Positions 12,067 through 24,588 of a stretch of DNA of 64,000 nt are shown one piece after another. The stretch comes from Phallus indusiatus (lineage: Eukaryota; Basidiomycota; Agaricomycetes; Phallales; Phallaceae): contig JAQFWX010000001.1 of NCBI GenBank assembly GCA_027605045.1, positions 2,604,001-2,668,000 on the forward strand. Reading direction: 5' to 3'. The position numbers were made by a program, and so were the translations under genes. How positions within the stretch are numbered: the stretch's first letter is position 1; each line of letters starts with the position of its first letter. The notes under the pieces were generated by a model. The model made no database searches and was not told where the DNA came from. It worked only from the letters and a program-made list of their open reading frames with translations.

Positions 12067-14503
12067 TCAACTACCATGACTTCCTCCAGCGCCACGACCG
12101 ACCGACCGGCGAGACCTTTGGTTCCTCTGTTTCCCCCCTTTCTCTTGCAGCCGACGATTTAAATACACATCATAATGGCACTCCTTTTCGTGATCTTCTT
12201 GGACGTTCTCCGTCCGCCAGACCTCTGTCTGGAACGAGCACCCCGCTATCTCGCAGTTTACCACCAATTTGGGCAACCGCGTCAACACAACCGCATCCGT
12301 CTCTTTGATATCGCCCATTAGTATGAGGTCCTCTTCGCATTCCGCGTGCGTCGTCAGATGACGATAACGCTTACGCTTATCATCCCCGATCGTAAACGCC
12401 TCACAGATTGGCTTCCTTTGACTTTGAGGGAATCTGTATTGGCAACGGTATCCTGTCTTACCGTTCTCTTCGGCGGGTACAAAGAATCCATCAACTGGGT
12501 CTTTGTCGGGGGATGAGGACTCGTTACCAGGATGGGCGGAACCAGGAGGGTTTTGGGCAGCGTGAGGCAGCGCAGGTGTATCCATCATGCGCGCATTGAC
12601 CTTACGACGGCGAGTCGGCCTTAGAGTTGGCACCGTCTGATCGTGCTCCCACTTTCGTTTCGCCATTGACGGCAAAGGACCCCCAAATTGATAAGGGACA
12701 CCAGAAGCAGATGGGCTAGAATTACCCTGAACGAATCCAGGGCTCGTTGAGAAGTTCTGGCTAGGGCCAGTGTTGAAATCTACAGTCGCGAATTAGATTC
12801 ATGCTCTTGTAACGATGGGAATGTTTCAAACTTACTGTTTTGTATCATAGTTTCCTCCAGATTTTGTCCCTGGGTGAACATCTGAGCAAACCAGGATTAG
12901 CAACTTTGTAAACAAAAAGTGAAAATGAATCATTCACTCCATAATTTCTAGGCGACATAAATTGCATTTGCTGCATGTTTGCCGCATTGTACTGTCGATA
13001 CTAATAAATTCATTCAAATATCAGCCGAATATACATAATTACCATAAAAACATACCATCTGTAGGGAATTTGCTGATGCCATCGGTTGTATATTAGGGAC
13101 AATTGCTGGGCTCCACTGCTGAGTACGAGTCTCAGTTTGCATTGGAACAAGGAAGACGATCAATACACACCGAATTAGGTTGATATGGTACTTGCCCATC
13201 CGGGTAGACACCTTGCATATTCACCCCACCGTAATTCCCCGGCATTTGTGACTAGAAAATACTTCAACGACACGGAATGAGTCGAGTACTTATGTTGCAT
13301 ACCCCCATATTCCCACGTCCATTTCCCGAATATGCAGTGTGCTGAGAATAAAACCGCATCAAGAACGTGCAGTGAGATTGGAAGTGAAAACACGGTACGT
13401 ACGAAAAGTTGACGTGCATCTGGTGGAATAGAGTTGACTGAAAGATTGAATTGCTGATCGGTAATACCATTGTTATTGTTATTCGGAAATGGGTGAGATT
13501 GGATCGGGGCGCTCTGAGGTATAGATGGCTGCTTTTGATCATGGTATCGTTCGGTGATAAAACAGAGGACCATGTGCACATACCTGTTCGTACGGATTCA
13601 GAATGTTTTGAAGGCTCGGTTTGATCGGTCCAGCTCTAAGCCCAATGTTCGGAATTGGAGAAACATTTTGTAAATAATCATTTTGCATCGAAGCGTTAAC
13701 GTTTAGTTGGAGCGAGCTATTCCCTGATTGAATCGGTAATGGAGGAATGTTGAATACATTAGGGTTTTCCATTAACATTTCGTTGCTGGCCGCGAATTGC
13801 AACAAACTGTTTTCTTCGTCAATGAATGTGGGATTTTGGTTGGCGCTTGCCTTTGCAACGTCTTCGGACAAAGGAAGAGAATCGTCTCCCGTATCAACTG
13901 ATGTATGAAGATCTTTGGACGGGTGGTTACTCTGCTCTTCTATGTGTGTGTCGGGGACCTGCGACGTCGAACATATTAGGTTTGAAAGAACTAAGAATAT
14001 CTAAGACGCACGCACCTCTGGGTCTTGTTGCTCAGTAGCTACTTCAGGCTCTCCAGACGCGACATTTTCTAGGTCTTCGGGACAATTCACTGATTCCTCG
14101 GGTACGGTAGCCGGTTCAGGAAGAGTTTCGTACTAAAAAGAACGCGTTAGATATCATCTTCGCGACTTTGCTGAAAGAATGAAGTCACCTGTCCCCCAAA
14201 TTCATCGAGTGATATAACTTCCTCGACAATATCAGAGACGATAGTCGTGTAGATGAAAGCTGGGTTGATAGCAGGACCACTCTCATAAATAGGGAGCGAA
14301 TCCGAGAGCATATCTTGACGAATGTAGGTATTAAACATCTTCTCAAAAAGAGCATCCTCCGGGGACGGCATTGGGATTAGGGTTGGAATTGGGACTCCAA
14401 ACTAAATAGCACGCAAAGGTCGTCAGACAAACGCGGCATCGTGATAAGAAACTCAAAAACATACCTCGTCTTCGTGAATACTGTATTTGTAATCATTTTG
14501 CAT
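12067..14503 (-). CDS. Q/N-rich protein with C-terminal Cys/His clusters, probable nuclear regulator
   Basis: Eleven exons give 629 aa: 14503-14465, 14401-14189, 14132-14016, 13958-13584, 13531-13403, 13341-13303, 13251-13171, 13130-13056, 13000-12938, 12881-12836, 12779-12067. Every join keeps frame. The N-terminal third is acidic (SDIVEEVISLDEFGG). The middle is low-complexity and rich in Asn, Gln, Pro, Met, resembling activation domains (NNNNNGITDQQFN, MQQMQFMS). A basic patch (KRKWEHD...RPTRRRKVNAR) looks like a nuclear localisation signal. The C-terminal 130 residues have two Cys/His clusters: YRCQYRF...ICEAF...HLTTHAEC and VNCEIAGCSFQ...DHEKECHYD; the second could be an atypical C2HC finger. 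It ends in a short Arg/Gly-rich tail. I infer a transcriptional or chromatin role from composition only. Confidence 0.8.
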
Positions 14504-17086
14504 GACTGATATTCGAGATGTAACAGTTAATTTACGCGATGGGAGAAAAGTATTGTGAGAGAGTGGCTGTCGAAGTCGAGTTAGAGAGTGCTGAGTCTGT
14601 ATTAGATTAATGCAGAAGATCGACTTTGTCGGTGAATATATATATGAGCGAGGGGTGTTGTCCATGGGTTTAACCATTTGGACCGAAAAATGTGTGGCCG
14701 CTCAAAAAGGACGCGTACATGTGTGGTCAACGAAAATGTGTCCTTCGGTGTGCCCGGTCATGATGAATAATATATTCTCATGTTTGGAGTTATTGCCGAA
14801 CAACTTTCCCCCCAGGTGCAGCTCGTTGATATCGGTTAGGCTATAGGCTTTGAGGGACAAGGTGCCGCCATAGTTGCCGTACCGAGTGCGAATCCGGACA
14901 CGAACCCGACAGAACCAGCCAATACAGTACGCGCACTTGCCACCTGCAAGATCATGATGGAGAAGATGTTGGAATCGTAGTGTATTATGCTCGTAGGTTC
15001 GGAGCTTTCCGCCAGACGAGTATTGCACTACACTCCCAAGCGCATCTGAACCATTGTGTTGTAACTCTGGAATAGCTGACATTTCGTTTTTCTAGTTTAA
15101 AGTTTCGATCTTGAAGGGAGGGCGCTGACGAAATTCGAGTGTAACAGAGATGGATTGCTGGAGGATAGTCTGAGAGTGCTACCGAAAGTTCCCGGCGAAA
15201 CTGAGAAGTGTTCTGTCAGCGTTTGAGCCAAAGCGTTGCATGTATCAGCGAAACGAGAATGGTTGGTAGGCTATGCAGGAATAATACTTACGTTTTTCGT
15301 GTCAGGAAGGATCTGAAAGCAGCCCGTTAGACATCTTGAACTTAGAGGCTAGTAATGGTCAATGAAGTTGTTAGGCTTGACCAGGTGATATGTCTTAAAA
15401 TACCTATTCCTTGATTTTTCTGTCCTAGCTCTTTTGCTAGCTGCGATGAGTTTTGGTTAGAAACTTTTGAGCGTTGGACTACACAACCGGGTTTGTGACA
15501 AGTTTGTTGCGAGTGTGATGAGTGTGACGCGCCGATACAACGTCGGAGTTTGTAAGTGCTCGGCTTTTTTTTTTTCGTTTACTGCCTTTCAAGCCTTGTC
15601 TCGTTCCTGCTCAACGACGGGAACACCGTGATGGCCCCGGGTCATCAAGAAACTATTACTCTGGGCACAGGAGTTGGGGTACAGTGAATTTGGTAAATTT
15701 GAGTGGGAACTTGCGATACAGTTAGTAAAGGTTTGGTAAAGGTACAGCCCACAGTTTCCGGATAATCGTACGAGGTCTAAAGAATTTAAATAGATATTGA
15801 GCTATGTATTTGTGAAGAATCAATCACGCAGCGATATACCTGATTCCACTAACGCAAATCATGCTAAAACCATCGCTCAGCCCTCTCCCTTGGTCATTTG
15901 CGCGATTGCCAATGCCCTTGGGGTCCATTAACATAGCGTAGCCTATGGATGCATCCTTAGATTACCTCAACGACGTTGTTTTCTTAGGTCCGTGTCCATT
16001 ACATGTTATTACCACCTGATCATCAAGTATTCAGTTACTCAGCCTAATCGATCCATTCGCTTCCCGCCCTTGTGCTCTTGCATGTCTGGTTCTGATTCTT
16101 GATCGATTATCGGAGCACATCGGTACTGTACGTAGTACCCTCGATGGCTAACTCGATATGGCAACTTTTTGCACTTCAGTACTAGCAAATCTCAGCCCCG
16201 TCCTTTTTTCCGTTTTATTTCTTCATGCGTGAATATTCTCTGGTACTGTCATCTTACTTCTACCAGTACCGCAGGCAGCTCCTCGTGAAATGCCATTCTG
16301 TGTACTGATACAGAGTGAGTATAAGTCACTTGTTTACGGAATGTGGTCATTTCATTGTGGTCCGTTTCGCCGTTTGATTATGAATTATTGAATCCATATC
16401 TGATTTAATTGCCGTTAGTAAGGTTCGAGGACGCTTTCATTGTTTTTTACATTACCTTTTTCTATCAAGAAGACACCCAGGACTCATCGATCTGAGTTTT
16501 TGATTACCATTTTAATGACTTTGCTTGGTTCTTTTTAATTGGACCCTCGTTTCTCCAGTCTGGGAAAATTCACATTGACCCAACAAGGAACAGTTTTTTT
16601 ATATAGAAACTGTTTATCACTTGAACATTTGAACGAAGGACACCAGACAGCATGGTTCCATATGATGTTCACCGATGCTTCTTGACTGTTGGCTTGCCTT
16701 CTAACTATATCTGGGATGGACACGAGTATATATGCCCCACAGGGAGACTGACTTCACAATAAAAAAAAGATGAGGCTGTCAACTATCTCTATTGTTTCAT
16801 TTGAGATGAACCATCGCTAATTAATTCCGACCAGAAGAGCCCTTCTAACTTCCTTGATTGAACAAATGGGATTTCTCTCACGTGTTTGTGAAATATGATC
16901 GGGAAGTCTAGGGATGTTCAGGGATGTCCTTGTGTTTTAATTTCGCTGGAGATATGCAAAGAGGTCACGAGGTACTATCGTTCAACGCTTGTACAAAAGA
17001 TGCTTTATCCTGACTATCAAAAATAACCCAAACCATCCTTCACCAATTCATCGTTGAAAGACTCGACTCTTGCTCATCATCACACA
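14504..17086. other. long intergenic region; one doubtful 126-codon ORF
   Basis: 2.6 kb upstream of both the Q/N-rich gene (-) and the gene at 17087 (+). A minus-strand ORF at 14702-15082 (126 codons, starts MSAIPELQ, contains CAYCIGWFC) is the only long frame. It has no recognisable domain, lies in the probable 5' leader/promoter of the Q/N-rich gene, and may be chance or a leader ORF. A T-run at 15566-15574 and short frames are otherwise all I see. Confidence 0.4.
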
Positions 17087-17898
17087 ATGTCCGACAATTT
17101 CATAGCCGATTTTAAAGCGACCATAGAGGCGTCCTGGGCAACTATTCCGCAAGAAGGCACCACCACACCCGCTCAAGCCAAGCAAGAACTGAAGGTTCTT
17201 GACAAAGATCTGGTATGTCATTATCCGAAATACACAGAAGGTTTCCAATAATATATCGTTATTCTACAAGGTTGCTATTACCGAAGCCCTCAAGGCTTCG
17301 CCTATCAACTTGACAAGAGGGGAAATCGAGGTAAAGACAACGGTTCAAGCTGTAAAGTCCTACAATTGATTAAACATCCTCGTAGAAAATCAAGCCCGAG
17401 ATTATCGCGTACTGCACTTCCCACTTACGCGTTGCTTATACTCTCAAGGTAAAACGACGCGACGATTTAAAGCATCCCCTTGATGAACCCTTGATTTCTA
17501 GAATGTTTCTTCTCCTTTTTCTCCTCTGGAACACCTGGAAATTCACGCCCTGATCCATAAAATACATGCGGACTTTCTGGAGTGTATGCTTCAATGTAGA
17601 CTCAGACTTACTCAAACCGAAGCCGATCTCCCTGGATACGCTAAATTTTTCGTATATGTTTTACAAACCATTACTAAGGTATACAGCTCTAAATGAATTT
17701 GTATGACATTTACTGAGTACAGTGGTAGCCTTATCATCATCATCTAGCTAAAGCAGTGCCGGTACGTTTTTACCATGACGTCATTCCTTCGGTATCTCAC
17801 CTATTGGACAGTCTACAACTCCAGAAATAGTTGTCGTGGAATTTGGAACGGCCGCCGACGCGGCCGTTCTAGGTGCAGTGGATGGTCTCCCTCTTTAA
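17087..17898 (+). CDS. uncharacterised ~180-aa helical protein, paralogue 2 of 3
   Basis: Paralogue of the genes at 7115 and 21889, family unknown. Six exons: 17087-17212, 17271-17330, 17386-17448, 17502-17678, 17729-17761, 17812-17898; 180 aa. Exons 2-6 are 60, 63, 177, 33 and 87 nt, the same as at 21889. Conserved marks: LDKDL at the exon 1 end, SPINLTRGEIE, KIKPEII, LPGYAKFFVYVL, a PYHHH segment where the paralogues have PYY, and C-terminal DGLPL. Soluble, helical, no signal peptide. A TATA-like TACAAAAGATGCT near 16991 aligns with TATAAAAGATGCT upstream of the 21889 copy, so promoter sequence was duplicated with the gene. Intact. Confidence 0.78.
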
Positions 17899-18280
17899 TC
17901 TGTTATCATTTTCTTGACCATTCAGTTTTTGATTGAACTAACGGTTACCATGCCGAGCATCGGTTCTCTTTACTTGTTTCTTGAGTGTAGAATAAAAAAT
18001 AAGTGTTAAGCATATGGAATAATACGGTTGTGCGATGAATGAGCAGGACTGATATGGAACGTAAATAGATTCTTGGAAGGGAAAATACATTATTGCCCCA
18101 GCAGCCAAAGTTGTAGAATACGACAATACGCGCGATACAAGGGTTTTTTTAACAAGCGTGGTATATTACAGCATGATATCGTCGAAATTAAATATCCTAA
18201 ATCGGAGCGTTAGATTATGGCCCTGTTGAATCGAATAAATTATAAACCTCTTTACAATAAGAATTACTATTACCTCACTC
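17899..18280. other. intergenic, convergent
   Basis: 382 bp between the 3' ends of the helical-protein gene (+) and the DUF6533 gene (-). Nothing else recognised. Confidence 0.5.
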
Positions 18281-19883
18281 CTAATGACTGACAGTGTCAT
18301 CCTCATCCAAATGATGTCCGAAATCAGAATAATGATACGGTATCGATAATTCATTTGTCTCAAACGAGAAGAATGTCCGAACGCTTTGAATAAACGTTGA
18401 CCGCGTATTAACGGTAAACACAGTCTTATTTTCAGCTGCCCAGAATTGTTTCGCCGCACATGCACGGATATTCAAGATTAGGTGGGTACTCTAGAAGTTT
18501 CCTGATTAATAACTAATATGTACGTTTGATATTCATTCCACGTACAGTCACAGAAAAACTGACAAAAGCCCATCTATAAATCGTATATATAGCATACTGG
18601 AGTTGTAAGAATCAGGCTAAGGCTCACAGTATATTTGGTAACCCAGAGGGACCGGTTAACCACGATGGCTGGATAATAATGACAAGGAAACTTACTAGTA
18701 CAATTTAGACATTCCCAAACTTAAAGAATGATAACTTCGGGACATACTTAAGTTAGAAAAGTAGCTCCATAAACCATCGCGAGTTATGATGGACACAAGA
18801 TTGCCACCCGGAACTCTCGTTTTTCGGTCAGAGACTATTCGGAATGTCACTAGCAAAACCAGGATACACTGAAATGCAAGTTCTGGAACCCTAGATCATC
18901 GATGATAATTTTTGATTTCCTGTATAAAACAACACGCACGCAAAACATAAATAGGACAATCCCCTGGGGATTGAGATCACACGATAAACATAGGCATACG
19001 AGCCATTTGCTGTCGAATCTATGTAGTACATACCCACAGAAGCTGCAAGAAAGTGAGCTTATTAATGAAAAAACCTGAGATTAAGTGAGAATGAAATGCT
19101 TACTAGGAGGCGAACCAAACTCGAAGAATAAAATGAAACATCCAACTGCCATAGTCATCTCGCAAAGAAATAAACCAATCAGAAGACGTAAAAGGAACGC
19201 TGAATTCAGGCTGGAACCGTTGCCATACAGAGCGACGGCTGACATTAGCAATGAGGATTAAGTTGACGTCAATCGAGATAACAAAAATTCAATTCCAGAA
19301 AACGTACTTCGCAATACGAAAAGTATTTCAGTACAAGCCAATACTATGTACCACGGAACGCCATACTGAACGTAAGCTAGTTGAGCCTGATTGAGCGTTT
19401 GATCCCCGAACGGACTGAAGGTCTCGTTGTGAGACGAAAGACAGGTAACACAAGACGCGAGACTGATAATGATAAGCGTTAGGTAGGATATTATGGTGTG
19501 TCGGAGACGTACAAGAAAGGGAGAGGTAGATAACGAGTAATCATATAAAGTAAGGTCGTCCAATCAGCATCTCGGTGATAACTGTTTCGTCTTAAATAGA
19601 GCGGAATGTTGTGTGGATAGTGAAAGGGGCTTACGTCCATACGTATGCAATCTATATTATCATCTAAGCGACATCCAGGAGAACGGGGTGAATAGTCTTT
19701 TTATGTACATACCTCTTTGGGTAAAGATTCTAAAATGTCACATAGCAGTAGAGTGCTCGCTGCGACTAATGAATCATGATGTATAATCAATTAATGAGTT
19801 AAACAACCAAAAGAGTAAATATTATACATACTTGAGCTATACGTGCCAGCGTTTTGTCCCGAATTGAAGAAGGCTTGAGACAT
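18281..19883 (-). CDS. DUF6533-type multi-spanning membrane protein
   Basis: Third intact-looking DUF6533 gene. Exons: 19883-19832, 19765-19713, 19651-19635 (17 nt), 19581-19513, 19462-19308, 19238-19104, 19042-18940, 18890-18748, 18694-18664, 18616-18598, and the last, 18490-18281. The signature is spread over three exons: LESLPKE, IAYVWT, then LLYMITRYLPLPF. Later helices include VPWYIVLACTEILFVLR, FLLRLLIGLFLCEM and ELAFQCILVLLVTFRIV. Then comes the family loop NLVSIITRDGLWSYF and the tail start THLILNIRACAAKQF, as in other DUF6533 proteins. All joins to 18598 keep frame; I could not settle how 18598 connects to 18490 (one small exon or a short intron in 18491-18597). The tail ends DEDDTVSH. 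Function unknown; predicted plasma-membrane protein. Confidence 0.8.
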
Positions 19884-21888
19884 AGGAGAATATCGCTGGG
19901 AAACTGGACTATTATGATATTATATGTACATATACACATGGTGTCAATTGAGATGATATGATCGCTGGTATCCATTGCATGTTTCAAACTATCGTCTTAC
20001 TGGAGGGATCAAAAACACGTTACCAGAAAGTCGCCGAGCAACCAGATCTGGTTAACGACGAATTAATGAGTATCATAATAGAATAGGAGTTCCATTTACC
20101 GAGTCGTTATTGAAGTACTGAGGTGAGATAATTTGGGAGCACTGAATCAGGGAGTGGCTTGGGAGTGGCGAGGGTTACTACATTGCCTACGAGCCCTGGC
20201 TGTACCTGCCTGCATCAAGTCTAGCCAAATTTGCCCTGTTGTTTCCGGAATGCCTACTTGTCTTGGTATTATCTGGGTTTATCAACTGACCAAGTTAGAC
20301 GATGGACGCTTTTGGGACGCTTCCATGAGATTGAGACCGTGTACATGTGACGCGTGACACGTTACGCGTTACGTGGGTTACGACATCGGAGCCAAATCCA
20401 CAAAAAATTCGCCAGGTCCTCATAATCCCGTACGCGGTGCTAACGACTTCTGAGCATGTACGCCATCCTTGGCAAACGCGATTCGCATGTCGAATTCTGA
20501 AATTGATTGCCCGAGTTTGGAACATTCGAGAAACATGAGCTTTCTATTGGTCCCTATGGAGCACCCCGGGGCCGACGCCACGCCCACAGTAACGTGTTTT
20601 CAAAGATATCTGGTGGTGTTATGCCCTACTTATATACATAGGTTGTTGAAGTATATGGGACGCGTAAATTGCGGTCCAGGCGGTCGTTGACAGTGTCGGC
20701 CATTTCAAATGCTATCTCGAAGATTCACACAAACGAGGATTGAGTGGCTTTGCTTTGTTCTACACCTTCAAGGTTCTCCAAGTCAGCACGTTGATTAGTA
20801 CTGGACTTTTCTCTCGAAAACACGACCGTATAGTCTCATGTTGAAGACTTTCTTATAACCTTTTGCTTATGAGGATGTGCCCACAGATGTTCTATATCCA
20901 TATTCTGTATCTATTGTGTTTCACCCTGCGCGTGACGAGCTCCAGCAGGCTCCAGCTGCTGCTTCGTTTTTATGAAACAGAAAAAGCGGATCTTGAGATG
21001 GTATGTATATATATGTCTGTGGTACTTATTTTGACGTTTCATAAAAAGGACAAATACTTATGAGCGGTTCTGAATCAAGTATAGTCTATCAGAAGGCGAA
21101 TTTGCGATGACCCGGCATCAACCGCGTGAATTTCCTTATACTCAATAAAGTAGCTGAAAGGAGCTGCTCGAAATAAGGTGCTAGGTGCTACTAAATTCTT
21201 TCAATCGTGGCTGCTTGCAACACACCACCACTTCCCGCTTTTACTATTCCCCCAGATAATGACCCATTAAGTTACTGTGTTGGTTCTTTGGCGTTTGTTC
21301 GCTTCATATCAATTTTAACAAGGCCCTTCGAAGAAGTCGATTTCTATTGTAGGAACTTGTCAATAATATTGACTTATGTGGAAGGTCTGGTTTAACAATC
21401 CTTGCGAATAAATATGTAGATGGGGAGGAAAAGAGACTTCTTTTGAATGAGTATTAAACGAAGCCGGCCATATTCAGCTCGGTTGGGGTCTTTCAACAGC
21501 TCCGACGACGAAGATTGATGAGGTGACGTGATTTTACATTTCCCGGTTTTTTCTATCGTTGGCTCATATCTTTTCTAAATTCAGCATACGGCGCAGAGCG
21601 AAATAGATACCTTGTGTCAAATTTTAATAAGTTCACAATGGAACTGTCAAACTTTTAATTAATTTCGGATCTGCTGTCTCAATACCGACTAGGACCCTTT
21701 CTACTTCGATCAACTCATTATGATTTCTCTCACATGGTTCTTCAGTTCAGGAATCCTCCGCCTTCTTGAACGTTCTCAGGACAGGACCCCAGTATTAACA
21801 GCCATGACTTTCTGTATAAAAGATGCTCACATCGGCTATAAAATTATCCTTCCTCTATCATCCTCGAGAAAACTTATTCTGAGCCCCA
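19884..21888. other. intergenic between divergent genes
   Basis: 2.0 kb separating the DUF6533 gene (-) from the helical-protein gene (+). Several overlapping frames (20133-20690, 20863-21063, 21207-21395) have no recognisable content. The right end carries the promoter of the next gene: TATAAAA at 21815-21821, 74 bp before its ATG. Confidence 0.45.
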
Positions 21889-22703
21889 ATGACTGAATTT
21901 ATCCCTGAATTTCAAGCAGCTTTAGAGTCGTCCTGGAGTACTGCCCCTCGTGATCACGAGATTGAAAATGATCACGTCAAGGAAGATTTGGAAACTCTTT
22001 CAAAGGACCTGGTAAGTCAACTAAGATTATTCCAAATCGTTTATCTCACAAGATCTCCCATCAATCAGGCCGCTATGGACAAAGCACTCAAGGGTACACC
22101 TATCAATCTGACGAAAGAAGAAATTGAGGTAAGCATGACCCATCGATATTCCTGCGATACGATTCATTCGTACGTGTAGAAAGTCAAGGAAGAGGTTCAT
22201 GCATATACGATCTCCTATGTTAAAGCCTCTACTACTTTCAAGGTAGGTCTGTTTGTCAAATTGTCGGACATCTAGTTGACTATTCTCTATAATAGAACCT
22301 ACCTTCTCCGATCTCCCCTAAGGAAGGCCTTGAGATTCTCCCTATTATACTGACCATACAAAAGCAATTTGTAGAGATTATGGGCGATTGTGCTGCTAGA
22401 CTTCCTCAGACTGAAATTGACGCTCCCGGATACGGGAAATTCTTTCTCTACGTTTTACGAAACAGCATTGATGTAATTTCGTTTCATTAAATGAACCCGC
22501 ATGTCAAGTGCTGAAACCCAACCACAGCCTTATTATGATTCCCTTGCAAGGGTAGCACCCGTACGTTTATTTCATTAAGATCAAACATTTAATGATTTCC
22601 TCACCTCTTTGATCAGTCGACTATCCCCCAACCCCTTATCCAAGAATTGAAGGCTGAAGCAGACGCGGCCCTTCTAAATGCAGTTGCTGGTCTTCCCGTC
22701 TGA
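21889..22703 (+). CDS. uncharacterised ~180-aa helical protein, paralogue 3 of 3
   Basis: Best-preserved member of the three-copy family (7115, 17087). Six exons: 21889-22011, 22069-22128, 22180-22242, 22296-22472, 22528-22560, 22617-22703; 180 aa, all donors GT. Sequence landmarks: MTEFIPEFQ start, LSKDL/AAMDKALKG across intron 1, TPINLTKEEIE, KVKEEVHAYTISYVK, LPQTEIDAPGYGKFF, PYYDSLARVAP, and C-terminal NAVAGLPV. No signal peptide, membrane helix or known catalytic motif is visible. Amphipathic helices alternate with Pro-containing turns. I cannot name the family; the constant PGYxKFF and AGLP(L/V) would make a good profile seed. Confidence 0.8.
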
Positions 22704-24143
22704 TCTGTACTATCATCATCGTTTCCGAGACTCTGGATTTTTGAAGAAATATGTCCCTTGGAAGGTGTGAAGATCATTCAGTGGTAATAGCAATCAAGAT
22801 TGCCAACACACCTGCATATATAGTATTTACACCTATTCATATTCGACTCTATCGACCGGTTTATGCCTCTTTAAACAATGTAATAACAATGATTTGGCTC
22901 ATTCTTCCCTAGGTTGGAGGTCAAAGATATGCATCTGACGTAAATCATCATTGTCACGACGATCTAAACTTTATCTCGATTCTTTGTAATCCGTTTACGA
23001 ATCGCAATCAGCTCAGAAAAGTAGCACGGGGTCAATTTTACATTGTCATTTCTGAAATCAAGTCTCAAAAACCATATTCAAATCCATAACCAGTTTTCAA
23101 TTTTGAAGAAATGATGAACCTTCGAGTACGTTAATATCTACTGGCCTACCCAGTGTCCAGTGATGGCCAGTGACGGTCATTTTTGGAAAATAGTAATAAA
23201 TAATGATTTCTTGTGTGAATTAATAATAAATAAAACCGAAGTTTAGCTACGGCTCGGCCTGATTTCAAAAATAGAAATTCCAATGAAGTCCAGTGAAGCT
23301 CATTGAAAGCTTTGGGTGTCGCGTCGTGTCTGCAGGTTATTCGCAGGATGATGTGTCATTTTAATTGTTATTTTATGTCTTTAGGACATTACCAAGCTTT
23401 AACGCGCTTCTCAGATTCTCAGAAAGTTGGGCGTCTGCTGGCCGTTCACGCTCAAATCCTGTTCTTTTTCGCGTATTTTATCCATTTGGTGAGCTTTAAC
23501 ACTTTACAGTAAGTCATATAGTAGTAACCAGCGGGTTTTATCGAATTTTAAACTGGTATTCACTGGGAAATCACCGGAATTCACTATGTGCGCCAATGTA
23601 CTTTATTATAATCTATCAATACACGCTGGTGCCGGCTGAAATTTAAAAATAAACGACTAAGGGGGAGGCGACTGTTTTTGGCTCATTGGAGAATGGTGTG
23701 ATTCACAACACAATCCCCTGATACATGATATCGGCCAGTAGAGACCGGTATCTACGGAAGTAGATGGGCATGTACTGAACCTTCGATGAATCTTCAAATC
23801 GGACACAGCCGGACACAGATTACTAAGCAGTTACATCAGCGGCTTCACGGCGGTTGCTCCTTGCCTTGGACCAAAAAGAACTTCAACTATCTTTAAACTA
23901 ACGACAAAGAAAATGTTCGCCTTTAGTTGCAAAACTTACAATCATGCCTTTTCAACGATGAGAATTTGAAAGAATGGTGGATGAATCATGAATGTGCATC
24001 AGTGGGTGGGATGACACAGTAAGATTCTCTACTTAACCCACTAAGCTAATTCGTACGTATTTTCTATTGAATCCCATTGATGTTATCATTTATGTTCTTT
24101 TTAGTGATGGTAGTACCCCAAATGCCTGTTCAGCCATTCAAAT
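22704..24143. other. intergenic, no supported gene
   Basis: 1.4 kb with short frames only (for example 23303-23512 +). Near 23150-23180 there are short reiterations of the motif CAGTGNNNNGTGA-like text (CCAGTGTCCAGTGATGGCCAGTGACGG). No gene is supported. Confidence 0.4.
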
Positions 24144-24579
24144 CTAGCTACGACGCCAGTCCACCTGTACTGTTTTCCTTGCCTCGGTTACTGAACTCGC
24201 GTTACTTACACATTTCAACTTTTGTCTTACTCTGTCTATGATTACTGCTGGTACGTGAAAATCCACGATTTCTTTTAGTATATCCTGTTCGGTTTTAACC
24301 ATACAATCCAGCGCCGCTGGGTCCGACTTGTTCTGATACAGGACCATGAATACCTCAAAACACACTTCTCGGCCCAGCCTCTGTCGGTTGCGAATGGATT
24401 TGGAATCGATACTTCCTTCTAATATCTACATTTAAGAAACAAAACATTTAACACATAGATAAGGCAAAAAAAAAACAAGAACGAACATCAAGCCTGACGC
24501 CTATTTGGGACGAAACAACTTGAAACAGATCTCCTAATTTACTAAAGTTTCCCCATAGACTAGTTTGAAGGTGGCTCAT
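24144..24579 (-). CDS. small two-exon protein, unknown
   Basis: Unrecognised 124-aa protein in two exons, 24579-24487 and 24425-24144, joined by a 61-nt intron with donor GTTCGT and acceptor AAATGTAG behind a pyrimidine-rich stretch. The sequence starts MSHLQTSLWGNFSKLGDLF. It continues through charged helical segments (ILEGSIDSKSIRNRQRLG, TEQDILKEIVDFHV, IIDRVRQKLK) and ends VQVDWRRS. It begins only 9 bp after the stop of the membrane-protein gene at 24589, on the same strand and in the same reading frame, with just a TAG and three codons between. It may be a second cistron, a read-through extension, or a separate gene with a promoter inside its neighbour. Confidence 0.45.
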
Positions 24580-24588
24580 CTTGATGCC

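Noticed and set aside
14702..15082. 126-codon minus ORF upstream of the Q/N-rich gene
   Set aside because: No domain, no splice partners and no paralogue; kept only as a note in the intergenic entry.
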